From Pagrus major (Eukaryota; Chordata; Actinopteri; Spariformes; Sparidae): DNA of 64,000 nt. A program made the translations under genes and the position numbers. How positions within the stretch are numbered: the stretch's first letter is position 1; the number at the start of each line of letters is the position of its first letter. Below the pieces are notes generated by a model that saw only the letters and a list, made by a program, of their open reading frames with translations, ran no database searches and had not been told where the DNA came from. This document shows, piece by piece, positions 35,318 to 44,517 of this stretch. The stretch spans positions 4,671,297 to 4,735,296 of the forward strand of contig NC_133230.1 of the NCBI RefSeq assembly GCF_040436345.1, given 5' to 3'.

Positions 35318-36394
35318 TAAACAATCATTTTTATCAACAATATGAGACCCAAAGTGAGGGTTTAATGAGTACAAACACCCCGCTAGCTCAAAAAGAAAGA
35401 CACAAACTTTTATTTTTTAAGTTTTCAGAGTCATTGAAGAAAACCAGCAGTATTTTTCCTCCGGTGAATGTGTTGTACATCTGAGTTATTATACTTGAAT
35501 ATTCAAGTGTTTTTTAAAGTTTCATTTCTCAGTCTAATGTGAGCTAATGCTATATTTTTTATCACAAAATAGGATTTTATAAAGTCAGTCTATGTATGAC
35601 AAATGTACAGCCTTCTATTGAATGTTTTTATTCCGAGTTATAAATGAGGTTTTTTATTTTTTCTTATTTTTTTATAACCAGTTTTTTGTTTTGTACTTGG
35701 AGCGGGCTGGTTCAGAACTACCTGAGGTGTTAGCGTTAGCTGTTAGCGACAACAGAACAGGAACAAGTGCAGCTCTGTGAAAGTCTTACTGATCTGAGTG
35801 CAACTTCATACTGAGTTTAAAAGTAACTAGTAACTAAAGCTGCCGGACAAATATAGTTGAGTCACTGCGATGTAGTGGAGAGGAAGTATTAGGCTGCATA
35901 AAGAAGAAAAATTCAAGTACCTCAAAATTTTGCTTAAGTACAGTACTTGAGTAAATCTACTTAGTTACATTCCATCACTGGGAAATATGGATAAACGAGA
36001 TAAGACTGTCCTGTTTCCAAAAACCTGCCGGTGCCTCAGAGCAAAGCACGCTCAACGAGTTTTATTTTGAAGGATACACGTGTTGCATGAGAGAAAATAA
36101 GGTTTTCACATCACTTCCTGTTCAGTTTTTCTGCCATCTTTGTTCACGCCTGCCTCCACAGTTACATTTTGTGAATGTATTTATTGCTAATATCAAGGTG
36201 CTCAAGAACAACGCTCGTTCATTATTAGCATTACGGTCAGTTTGAAGCCATCGTTAGCTGTAGTCTGTGTGTATCATTAATAGCCATTTAGAGTCAGAAC
36301 ATAGATGATATCGGGCAGAGACAAAAAACTACAATTACACTCAAGAATCGCTGTTTGTACGCTGATGTAATCACACCTGCTACACACAATAAAA
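35318..36394 (+). other. loxl3: loxl3 3' UTR (predicted)
   Basis: The stretch after the stop is T-rich and non-coding. AATAAA at 36389-36394 is a plausible polyadenylation signal. Another AATAAA overlaps the stop region (35316-35321) and is too close to be likely. Confidence 0.35.
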
Positions 36395-38048
36395 AGGATT
36401 GGAATAATAACTGTGCTGTTTCTCGCAGTGATTTTCAGCCTTTCTGGCTTGTTGCATACGTCTGCCACTTCAAACCACATCTTGTTTTCTGTCCTTGTTT
36501 TGTCTGAAGGCCTGAAATGTAAAATCACTCCACAGGAAGGAAACAAGATTAATGGAAAGTCTGAAAAATGTGTATAATTTTGGGTTGTTTTGCTTCCACA
36601 ACAACCCAAGTCTTCTTTCAGACTAGTGGAAAGAAAGAAACAAACAAACTGACTCAGGTATAAATTAACCATACGAGTGCTCACCGTTGATTAAATATCG
36701 GATGCCATCACTGTGATACTGACTGAGCTGTGAGAACAGCTGCTAATCTCAGAGTTCATCTCGGTCTACTCTGTCCTGTTACCTTTAATCCCCAACCTTT
36801 GCTGCCAATGTTGAACAATCCCGTTAACCTCAGTCACCAATCACATTAAACGTGTTCACTGCATTACAACAACTCAAATCACGTCCTATCATGTTTAACA
36901 CTGAAGTCAGTGCACATCAACTGTAATAACATGCTGCTATACTGTTAGAAATCCAATCCACCCTACTCTGAGTGGGTTTAGCTGAAGGTAACATCCTCAA
37001 ATATGTTTTTTTGTGCAACACCAGTAATCAAAAAACTAAAATATTCAGTTGACAAGATCATAAAATAGATAAAAGCAGAAAACCATCACATTGAAGAAGC
37101 TGAAACCACCAAGTTTGTCAGTTCTGCTTAAAAGTCAACCTAAATGTTTGTTGTGGGTTGTGTAAAGGTCTAAAATGTATATTTTTCTGGTCATTATGTA
37201 AACTTTCTGTCAATATGGCATGAACATGAAGGTAAAAATGAATATATTTCAAAGAAAAACCGCTCTGTTCTTTAACCACATTGTCTACAAACCATAATGT
37301 GTTCAAGATAAGACAGTCCGGTGTTGTTTATCTTAACACTGAAGCTGCTGCAGGTCGCCTGAGTTTCTCTTGAAATCTTCCCCTTCGACCATCATCATCA
37401 TCCCATCAACCTGAAAGCTTTAACTGACGGAAGAGGATTACACTGGTGCAGCAGCACGTTGTCATACATGAGCTGCTTTAATACCTGTGACAGCAAACAC
37501 TGAGGACAGTGAGGAGAGCGCCTCCTACAGGGCAGCAGCTTCAAATGCAGGACTGAAGGATGTGATCGTAATGTGAAAAACCCACTCATTAGACTTCAGA
37601 ACCCACCATGGTGTCCACTAACTTGTTATTTTAAGTCTAAGTCTCTTTTTAGCCCTTTTAACCATTAAAAAAATGGAGTGTAATTATTGATAAGTAAAGA
37701 AAACAAAGGGATATCAGACTAGTTCAGTGGAAACTCCAATAAACATTAATTTACTTACATATCATGAGAAGACAGTTATGACCAGGTACAGAACTCAAAT
37801 GAGGACAAAAATAAAACAGGAACATGGAAAATAAAGGCAGAGTGGCCTTGTGGTTAAACTGTCCATCACATACGGTCTCATTCTCAACTCAAACTCATAT
37901 TTTTATGATGACGTGAGAAGTTATCTGCCTCAGACATTTCTTCGTTAATCAGGTGCGATAACCTTCTTGTTTGAAGAAAATCCAGGTTTAACTACACTGA
38001 GCTCGGATCACAGTCCTGAGACGGACACATCCGGGTCGGTCCGGTGTT
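36395..38048. other. intergenic between loxl3 and mrps26, with a MITE fragment
   Basis: No gene seen. About 37045-37130 carries 'gaagaagctgaaaccaccaa'-like text matching the interior of the MITE group. The lower part should contain the mrps26 3' UTR; no single strong signal could be chosen. Confidence 0.35.
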
Positions 38049-39828
38049 TCACTGCAGCACCGTCTGTTTAACAACTCGTCCGTCTTTGTCGATGGCAAAG
38101 TTGTAATTCTTTGGATTGTCCAGAACTTCTTCTATTCGCTGATCCAAGTTCTCCAAGGTGATGAAGTTCTTTGCATCCTCCTGCAAAGATTGAAAGTATA
38201 AAGTTAAAAGTAAGCCAGGGCTCAAAACCATGCAAAAGTAGCTTGTAGAAGTAGAAATTTAAAAAACATGCATTTTCCACGTCAGTTTGAAGGGAGAAAA
38301 CAGAAAGAAGATGAACACAGATTGAGAAAGTCTTACCTGCAGCTGCAGAATTTCTCTCTCCTTTCCTTTGATGAATTCTTGCTGTTCTTGTTCACGCTTG
38401 ATGACAGCTTCCAGCTGCTTGCGCTCGGCTTCCTCCTTTTCCTTCTGGAGCCTCAGTGTCCTGAAAAGTTAGGGATGAAGTTGAGCTAATACTTTCAGGA
38501 TAGGACAAAATCCTTTTTTTTAAGCATGTCTTTGAATTAGGTTCTTATTCTTCACGTCGTCATTTTGAGTTGCTACCTACCGGAGTTTGAGCAAGCGGAG
38601 GTTCTCCTCGTTGTTCCACGCCATGAGGGCGCGATGCTCCTCCGCATCCAGCCTCGCCCTCTCCTCGGCCAGGGAGCCTGTCTCCTCCTCGTACTTCTTT
38701 CGAAGGACCTCCTCTTTAAACTCCAGGCTGGCAAAGACAGAGGAAAGAACCAGAATAATTCACTAATTTAATTACATTTTTTCTGTCAAATCAGAATTAA
38801 TATGATGTATAGGGTTGCAGCGATATAAGGGTTCAAGGTATACCACAGTATGACACTACATTTGCTTATCTATGGTAAACTTCTACCATATTAGTGTTAC
38901 CAAAAATGTATATAGTTCTACTTTATATCAAGTTTTATGTTAGTCAGAACATTATATTTTGTGAAATTGTTTTAAAGCTTTTATTGAACCAAAAAACCTT
39001 CTGTTTTCATTTCTGTAAGGGTCATTGTAACTGATAATAATAGCGCTTTACACTGAAAATCTTACACTGTGCAACCCTATAAATCATTTTAAGGAATATG
39101 CAATGACCAGCAGCATAATGATCCGCAACATCTAAGAAAAGCAACGTTGAAGTTGTAGTTTTTGAGGAAAATATATGATTGGTCTTGGTCAGAAAATAGT
39201 GAAGTATGTTCGTTACAAATTTTCTGCACATCCCTTGCTGAAATATTTAAATAACTTGTTTTGTAAAATAAAAGAAAAAAGACAAACATTCAGCTTACTA
39301 TAACTAGTGCATTGTGGGTATTTTTGCTTAACATACAAAACATTTTTTGTCAACTAATTAAAACCTAAAACAAATCATTTCTATTCTAGTTTTTCTAGTT
39401 AACTTGACGGAAGATAATTGTATTATTTAACTGCCTAGCACATAAAGCTTTGTTGCAAATGACTGCAGATTACATTGACACATTACAAGTACAAGCACAG
39501 GACAGATTTTGAGCAGGGAACCACAATTTCCCACAACACCTGACCTGTGAACGCACCAGACATGTCCTATATCAAACACATTATGTTATATTGGTAATTG
39601 AACGCACCGAAGCGCCCTCATGATCAGCTGGTACTGCGAGTATCTCTCCTTCAGGACGACCATCTCCACCGGATCGACCGGAGGAGGCACTTTGACTCGC
39701 CCCTCTTTGGACTTGGCCACCGGGTCGTTGCGGGACTTTCTGCCCCGGACAGCCTCCACGAGAACGGCGCTCCTGGGTGCGAGGAGCCGGGCCGCCTGGA
39801 CGCTCCTGCCGCCGATTACCTGGAACAT
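38049..39828 (-). CDS. mrps26: mitochondrial ribosomal protein S26 (mS26)
   Basis: Component of the small subunit of the mitochondrial ribosome. Exons on the minus strand: 39828-39608, 38727-38581, 38460-38337, 38180-38049; GT-AG borders and matching phases give 207 aa (human 205). The start [16 protein letters not shown] sits in a good context (GCCGACATG), and the N-terminus is a basic, amphipathic mitochondrial presequence. Conserved blocks: [69 protein letters not shown] and [16 protein letters not shown]. The middle is a long charged helix, as in the family. It is convergent to loxl3 and divergent from the coiled-coil ORF at 40.4 kb. Human MRPS26 is also on 20p13 with MAVS and PANK2. Confidence 0.93.
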
Positions 39829-40015
39829 GTCGGCGAAAAAAAACACGGTAACGAATCCCTAATGACAACTAATTATAGCATTTGTTTCTGAAACACGCGC
39901 TTTAGGTTCACATTGGGGACAGAAATGTTATCGGCGTAAGGCGGCGGCCATGTTGGTCAACTTTGTACGGAGGAAGTAAACGTAGCCTGAAGCCACGCCC
40001 CCTTCCGGTTTGCGC
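39829..40015 (-). promoter_or_regulatory. mrps26: mrps26 promoter: YY1 and ETS-type sites
   Basis: GC-rich, TATA-less. A YY1-type GGCGGCCATGTTGG lies at about 39944-39957, and ETS cores are at 39971-39977 (AGGAAGT) and 40001-40008 (CTTCCGG). YY1 plus ETS (GABP/NRF-2) is the usual promoter type of nuclear genes for mitochondrial ribosomal proteins. Confidence 0.6.
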
Positions 40016-40164
40016 CACGGGAAGTGTATTGTGTTTACACTCTGCTGCCATCTGTAGGTGATTTTAATTCTTTATTTTAATATCCTTTATTTCTAATATT
40101 ATAACAATATGATAATATTATATTGTTTTTCTGGAATGTATTAGTGTGAATGCTGTGGGCGTGG

Positions 40165-40190
40165 TTTTGTTTTTGTTTTTGTTTTTGTTT
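40165..40190 (+). repeat. (GTTTTT)n simple repeat
   Basis: About four GTTTTT units between mrps26 and the coiled-coil ORF. Confidence 0.8.
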
Positions 40191-40250
40191 GGAATTTGTC
40201 ACGGAACCTTCTGACAGGGATTCTAGAATCCTACATTAGAATCAGAATGC

Positions 40251-40310
40251 CTTTGATCATCAAGTTGCTTTGATGTCACCATTGTGCTTTGATGTTCCCT
40301 ACTTATAAGA
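40251..40310 (+). promoter_or_regulatory. promoter-like segment of the coiled-coil ORF: three CTTTGAT sites and a TATA-like box
   Basis: CTTTGAT occurs at 40251-40257, 40268-40274 and 40287-40293, all in the same direction. The word fits the TCF/LEF core (CTTTGWW). A TATA-like TATAAGA follows at 40304-40310. The start codon is 119 bases downstream. Function is inferred from spacing only. Confidence 0.4.
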
Positions 40311-40333
40311 CACAGACTGCTGACTTTACTAGT

Positions 40334-40367
40334 GTAGGTAGGTAGGTAGGTAGGTAGGTAGGTAGGT
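40334..40367 (+). repeat. (GTAG)n tetranucleotide microsatellite
   Basis: About eight GTAG units just 3' of the TATA-like box, likely in the leader of the coiled-coil ORF if that promoter is used. Confidence 0.85.
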
Positions 40368-40428
40368 GTTACACTTGTTATAAAGCCAGGATTTATCCAA
40401 GCTACTACAAAGTCAGGTTATCATTAAG

Positions 40429-42714
40429 ATGCAGTCATTTCTTAAAGATAAGGATATGGAGAAAAAAATACCACAAGGGGCTTCCTGCCTGGAGGTCATA
40501 GTGGACTCTTCATGGACTCCAAAGAATGATTTCTTTGGGAACCTTTGTCTTGTAGATGATATTGAGGAGGAGATCGAAGAGCAGATTGAGGGGGAGATCG
40601 AAGAGGAAGTTCAGGAGCTTCCAGGAGAAGCTGAGTGGAAAATTGACATGTTTGACAAGGAAATCAGAGTTGAGGATCAGGATCAGCCCTCTGTCTACAG
40701 CAGGCAAGATTCTTCCTACAGTCCCTACGATACGAGCGATACGAGATCTGTGCGATCAGATACGTATTCTGGTCTTCAGGAAGCTCTGGATGAGGAAAGA
40801 AAAGCCAAGGCTGCTCTTGAAGATGCCTTGGAAAAGGCAGTATCAGCCAAAGCTCAAGAGAGCGAGGCTCTGAAGAAGGAGCGAAAAGAGAAAGACACTC
40901 TTGCAAAGAATCTGAAGAAGGTGCAAGCTGAAAATGACACTCTTCATGTTGAACTGGAGTTAATGAAAGTACAAGTCACTGATTTGAAGAAGTCACAAAA
41001 GGAGCTCCAGCTAGGAAAAACAAAGCTGAAACAACAAAACACGGAAAGGATAGCTGATCTTGAAAAGTACAAGACGGAGATTAAGAAGCTCCAGAAGGAT
41101 CTGGAGGCATCCTCTCGTCTGCACAAAGAAGCAGCAGAGCGTGACGAGGTGAATCGTGCCGAAATCAAGGCACTAAAGGAATTCAACAGTGAGCAGCAGG
41201 AGAAAAGTCAACAGAAAGATGATGAAATTGAATCCACGCGCTTCAATATTCAGAATCTCCAAAGCACTATTGAAGCCAAGGACAACATTGCTTCCTCACT
41301 GCAGGACAGAGTCGACCAGTACACTTTTGAGCTCAGAGACGAGAGAACAAGAAACTATGACCTCCAGAGGGACTATGAGGCTGCTGTCTGCCAGCAGCAG
41401 AAAGAAGCAGAAGAATTGCACCTCCTGACTCAGAAAAACCAACAACTGGCTTCTGAGATCGAATGTCTGCAAAATGACCTCAAGACTGCCCTAAACAAGA
41501 GGCAGCTTGATCAAAAACAGCTTCAGGAAGACACAGAGGCCTGCAGCGGACTTGAAAAGGCCATTGAGAAGGAGAAGGCCCTTTACACCAGAGCATGTAA
41601 AAAGATAAAAATGCAAAAGCAAGAACTTTATGAGAAAACTGTGGCGTTGGAAAAAAGTCTGACTGCTGAACAATATTTAAGATCTTCCCTGGAAACTGAG
41701 CAGGAGCGTTCTAAGAAGGCTTCATTCGATTCTCTGACAATCCTCAAAAGCCAGCTGAGAGAAACATCTGTGTCCTCGGAGCATCTGAGATATGAAATTC
41801 AGACATTGAAGATGGAGAACACAGATATCACAGCTAAATTCAGGGCAATGGAGACAGAATATGAGAGACTAAAATCTAAACACTTCTCTCTCTCTGAGCG
41901 CCACGACGAGATAATGTCGAAGAAAAATGAGACCATCTCTGAGAATCAGTCTACCATCGCTAAGCTTCAGTGCATGGTCGATCAACTCAAAGCAGGACAG
42001 CTAGAAAGCAAGAAAAGACAGGTGGAACTCAAAAACGCCCTGAAACAGGAGAAGACAAGAAACTCAGAGCTACAGCAAAGAGTAGATAATGACGAGATAA
42101 TGTCGAAGAAAAATGAGACCATCTCTGAGTATCAGTGTACCAACGCTAAGCTTCGGTGCATGGTCGATCAACTCAAAGCAGGACAGTTAGAAAGCAAGAA
42201 AAGACAGGTGGAACTCAAAAACGCCCTGAGACAGGAGAAGACAGGAAACTCAGAGCTACAGCAAAGAGTAGATCAAATTTCCTCTGCTCTGAAAGAAGAA
42301 AGGATCACCTGTGAGAAGCAACGTGTCGAGCTCAAAGAAGCTTTGACCAAACAGATTGAAACCCTGGAGGAAAAGCAGAAATTTGCTGTGGCCCTCCAGC
42401 AAACTCAACAAAGCTATTCCCAGCTACAGGAACAACAGATGGCAAAGTCAAAGTTTCAGATTGGACACATCGGTGACACTGATTTCAGGCTCCAGCAGCA
42501 GAAAACTGACCTGTATGAGGCCACAAGGGCTCTTCGCCACCTGCAGCAGGAATACACTGATCTGGGGAGGAAGCACTGCGATATTAATTCTGACTATCGT
42601 GAGCTGCTTAAAAGTCACACTGCTCTCCAGATCAGATATGAGAGGCTCAGCTATGCGCAAGGTGGCCCCCGACCAGATTTCAGTCCACCTCGCTTCAGAG
42701 GAGCTCAACCCTGA
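40429..42714 (+). CDS. intronless 761-aa coiled-coil protein, not recognised
   Basis: One unbroken frame of 762 codons from an ATG at 40429 to TGA at 42712-42714. I do not recognise the family. Residues 1-45 are mixed; about 45-70 are very acidic (IEEEIEEQIEGEIEEEVQE). A Ser/Tyr/Asp-rich stretch follows (SVYSRQDSSYSPYDTSDT), then about 600 residues of heptad-rich coiled coil (SGLQEALDEERKAKAALEDAL...), and a short Pro/Arg tail (GGPRPDFSPPRFRGAQP). Cysteines are few. A 62-residue block is tandemly repeated near the C-terminal third. There are no catalytic or membrane motifs. The absence of introns in a gene-structured region suggests a retrogene or a young gene. Codon use looks like host coding DNA. 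It could be a member of a fish-specific coiled-coil group; any myosin-tail or golgin similarity is probably generic. Confidence 0.7.
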   Translation: MQSFLKDKDMEKKIPQGASCLEVIVDSSWTPKNDFFGNLCLVDDIEEEIEEQIEGEIEEEVQELPGEAEWKIDMFDKEIRVEDQDQPSVYSRQDSSYSPYDTSDTRSVRSDTYSGLQEALDEERKAKAALEDALEKAVSAKAQESEALKKERKEKDTLAKNLKKVQAENDTLHVELELMKVQVTDLKKSQKELQLGKTKLKQQNTERIADLEKYKTEIKKLQKDLEASSRLHKEAAERDEVNRAEIKALKEFNSEQQEKSQQKDDEIESTRFNIQNLQSTIEAKDNIASSLQDRVDQYTFELRDERTRNYDLQRDYEAAVCQQQKEAEELHLLTQKNQQLASEIECLQNDLKTALNKRQLDQKQLQEDTEACSGLEKAIEKEKALYTRACKKIKMQKQELYEKTVALEKSLTAEQYLRSSLETEQERSKKASFDSLTILKSQLRETSVSSEHLRYEIQTLKMENTDITAKFRAMETEYERLKSKHFSLSERHDEIMSKKNETISENQSTIAKLQCMVDQLKAGQLESKKRQVELKNALKQEKTRNSELQQRVDNDEIMSKKNETISEYQCTNAKLRCMVDQLKAGQLESKKRQVELKNALRQEKTGNSELQQRVDQISSALKEERITCEKQRVELKEALTKQIETLEEKQKFAVALQQTQQSYSQLQEQQMAKSKFQIGHIGDTDFRLQQQKTDLYEATRALRHLQQEYTDLGRKHCDINSDYRELLKSHTALQIRYERLSYAQGGPRPDFSPPRFRGAQP
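41905..42276 (+). repeat. 186-bp (62-codon) tandem duplication inside the coiled-coil ORF
   Basis: Unit 1 is 41905-42090 and unit 2 is 42091-42276, both starting GACGAGATAATGTCGAAG and ending at AGAGTAGAT. They differ at roughly seven to ten bases, so the copy is recent. Frame is preserved. The encoded block starts DEIMSKKNETISE and ends NSELQQRVD. Confidence 0.9.
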
Positions 42715-42781
42715 ACCCCTGAGCCTCACCATTAACCCTCTATAACCTCCCTGAACTGTAAGTACAGTAGATTCTCTTAAG

Positions 42782-44226
42782 CTACTTGACAGCTTGGTTA
42801 GCCTGATCAAGTCTGTGAGCAGCAGGGTGCTGAATCCACTGGCCAATGGTGATGTACTCAAAGGGCCAATAGATGGATACATCAGTCCCAAACCGTACCT
42901 TGGGCAGCTGAGCTCCACCTTGCACCTGAGGATGAAAACAGAAAAATAGAAAAAAATAGCCAAGATCGTTGCCAAACTCGAATGCTGAAGTCGAGAGAGT
43001 ATTCAGCCAGATGAGTGTGGTGAAAATCGAACTTAGAAATGGGATGTCCTCGCAGACGCTTAACTCCATCCTGTACATCCGATATGGACTGACGCTGTCT
43101 GGTGAGGCTTGCTATGAGCACCAGCTGACTGATGATGTTTTGCAGCTTTTCGGCATTTTCAGCTGCTTACTCATTTAAGTCAGTCTGTGAGCGGCACGGT
43201 GCTGAATCCACTGGCAAATGTTGATGTACTCAAAGGGCCAATAGATGGATACATCAGTCCCAAACCGTACCTTGGTTACCTTTTCGAGTCAAAGGCATCT
43301 GAGCTTCACCTTGCGCCTGAGAATGAAGACAATGTCCGAAAGCGGTGTGTAGCCTTCACTAATGAGTTGAGGGTGAGACTGCCGGACAACATCGAAGCAA
43401 TGCAGTACATGTCAGTTTTACATGTGGAGGAAACGCTAAAGCACAATAAGAGCCCTGGAGAAATAGGAAAAAAATAGCCAAGATCGTTGCCACACTCCAA
43501 TGCTGAAGTCGAGAGAGTGTTCAGACAGATGAGTGTGGTGAAAATCGAACTTAGAAATGGGATGTCCTTGCAGACGCTTAACTCCATCCTGTACATCCGA
43601 TATGGACTGACGCTGTCTGGTGAGGCTTGCTATGAGCACCAGCTGACTGATGATGTTTTGCAGCTTTTCGGCATTTTCAGCTGCTTACTCATTTAAGTCA
43701 GTCTGTGAGCAGCAGGGTGCTGAATCCACTGGCAAATGTTGATGTACTCAAAGGGCCAATAGATGGATACATCAGTCCCAAACCGTACCTTGGTTACCTT
43801 TTTGAGTCAAAGGCATCTGAGCTTCACCTTGCGCCTGAGGATGAAGACAATGTCCGAACGCGGCGTGTAGCCTTCACCATCTCCCTCACTAATGAGTTGA
43901 GGGTGAGACTGCCGTACAACATCGAAGCATTGCAGTACATGTCAGTTTTACATGTGGAGGAAACTCTAAAGCACAATAAGAGCCCTGGAGAAATAGAAAA
44001 AAATAGCCAAGATCCTTGCCACACTCGAATGCTGAAGTCGAGAGTATTCAGCCAGATGAGTGTGGTGAAAATCGAACTTAGAAATGGGATGTCCTTGCAG
44101 ACGCTTAACTCCATCCTGTACATCCGATATGGACTGACGCTGTCTAGTGAGGCTTGCTATGAGCACCAGCTGACTGATGATGTTTTGCAGCTTTTCGGCA
44201 TTTTCAGCTGCTTACTCATTTAAGTC
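42782..44226 (+). mobile_element. three tandem fragments of a hAT transposase 3' end
   Basis: Units 42811-43182 (372 bp), 43183-43700 (518 bp) and 43701-44226 (526 bp) each start near GTCTGTGAGC. They encode parts of a hAT transposase: LNPLANVDVLKGPIDGYISPKPYLGYLFESKA, LTNELRVRLP, YMSVLHVEETLKHNKSPGEIEK, then the C-terminal dimerisation block NAEVERVFSQMSVVKIELRN and LNSILYIRYGL. All units lack the segment that should lie between EIEK and NAEVERVF, so that deletion predates the tandem amplification. Unit 1 has an additional internal deletion. Frameshifts at the deletion joint leave no complete transposase. Terminal inverted repeats were not identified. Confidence 0.8.
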
Positions 44227-44450
44227 CGCTCCCTCAGTTGCTGAACCTGCCATAGAGAGCCTTGACCAAAATGATGATGACCCACTCTTTCAGTGAGCCA
44301 GCACAGCTCTTGTCTCTTTAGGGTCCATTTAGATTGTTAATGTAGATTGTATACAAAAAAAAAATGTTAAAAATGTTCATGTTTTACTGTGACAAAATAT
44401 AAATATAAATAAATATATTGATAAATAAATATTAAAAAAACCTAAGTAAC
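44227..44450 (+). other. transposon-derived 3' tail with AT-rich AATAAA cluster
   Basis: Non-coding sequence following the hAT units. 'aaatataaataaatatattgataaataaat' contains several AATAAA words near 44400-44430, which could end a transcript from the coiled-coil ORF. Confidence 0.35.
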
Positions 44451-44481
44451 TCCGCCAGAGTGTCTCTTTTGGGTCACTTTT

Positions 44482-44517
44482 GCCGGTCCCAAGCCCGGAT
44501 AAAGGAGGAGGGTTGGA
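44482..44517 (+). repeat. short fragment resembling the 3' end of a fish L2/Maui-type LINE
   Basis: The words CGGTCCCAAGCCCGGATAAA and GGAGGGTTG occur in order, as I remember from teleost L2-like LINE tails. Only about 36 bases are recognisable; the strand follows that reading. Confidence 0.35.

Noticed and set aside
36277-36684. Minus-strand open frame of 135 codons downstream of loxl3.
   Set aside because: Composition looks non-coding, overlaps the predicted loxl3 3' UTR, and no family resemblance was seen.
39829-39846. An upstream extension of the MRPS26 reading frame (FFFAD before MFQ).
   Set aside because: It begins at a non-ATG codon in a T-rich run. The ATG at 39828 has a good context and matches the length of the family.
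42782-44226. The three similar frames at 43.0-44.2 kb as a host gene family.
   Set aside because: They carry hAT transposase signatures (NAEVERVFSQM, LNSILYIRYGL) and a shared internal deletion. They are transposon remains.
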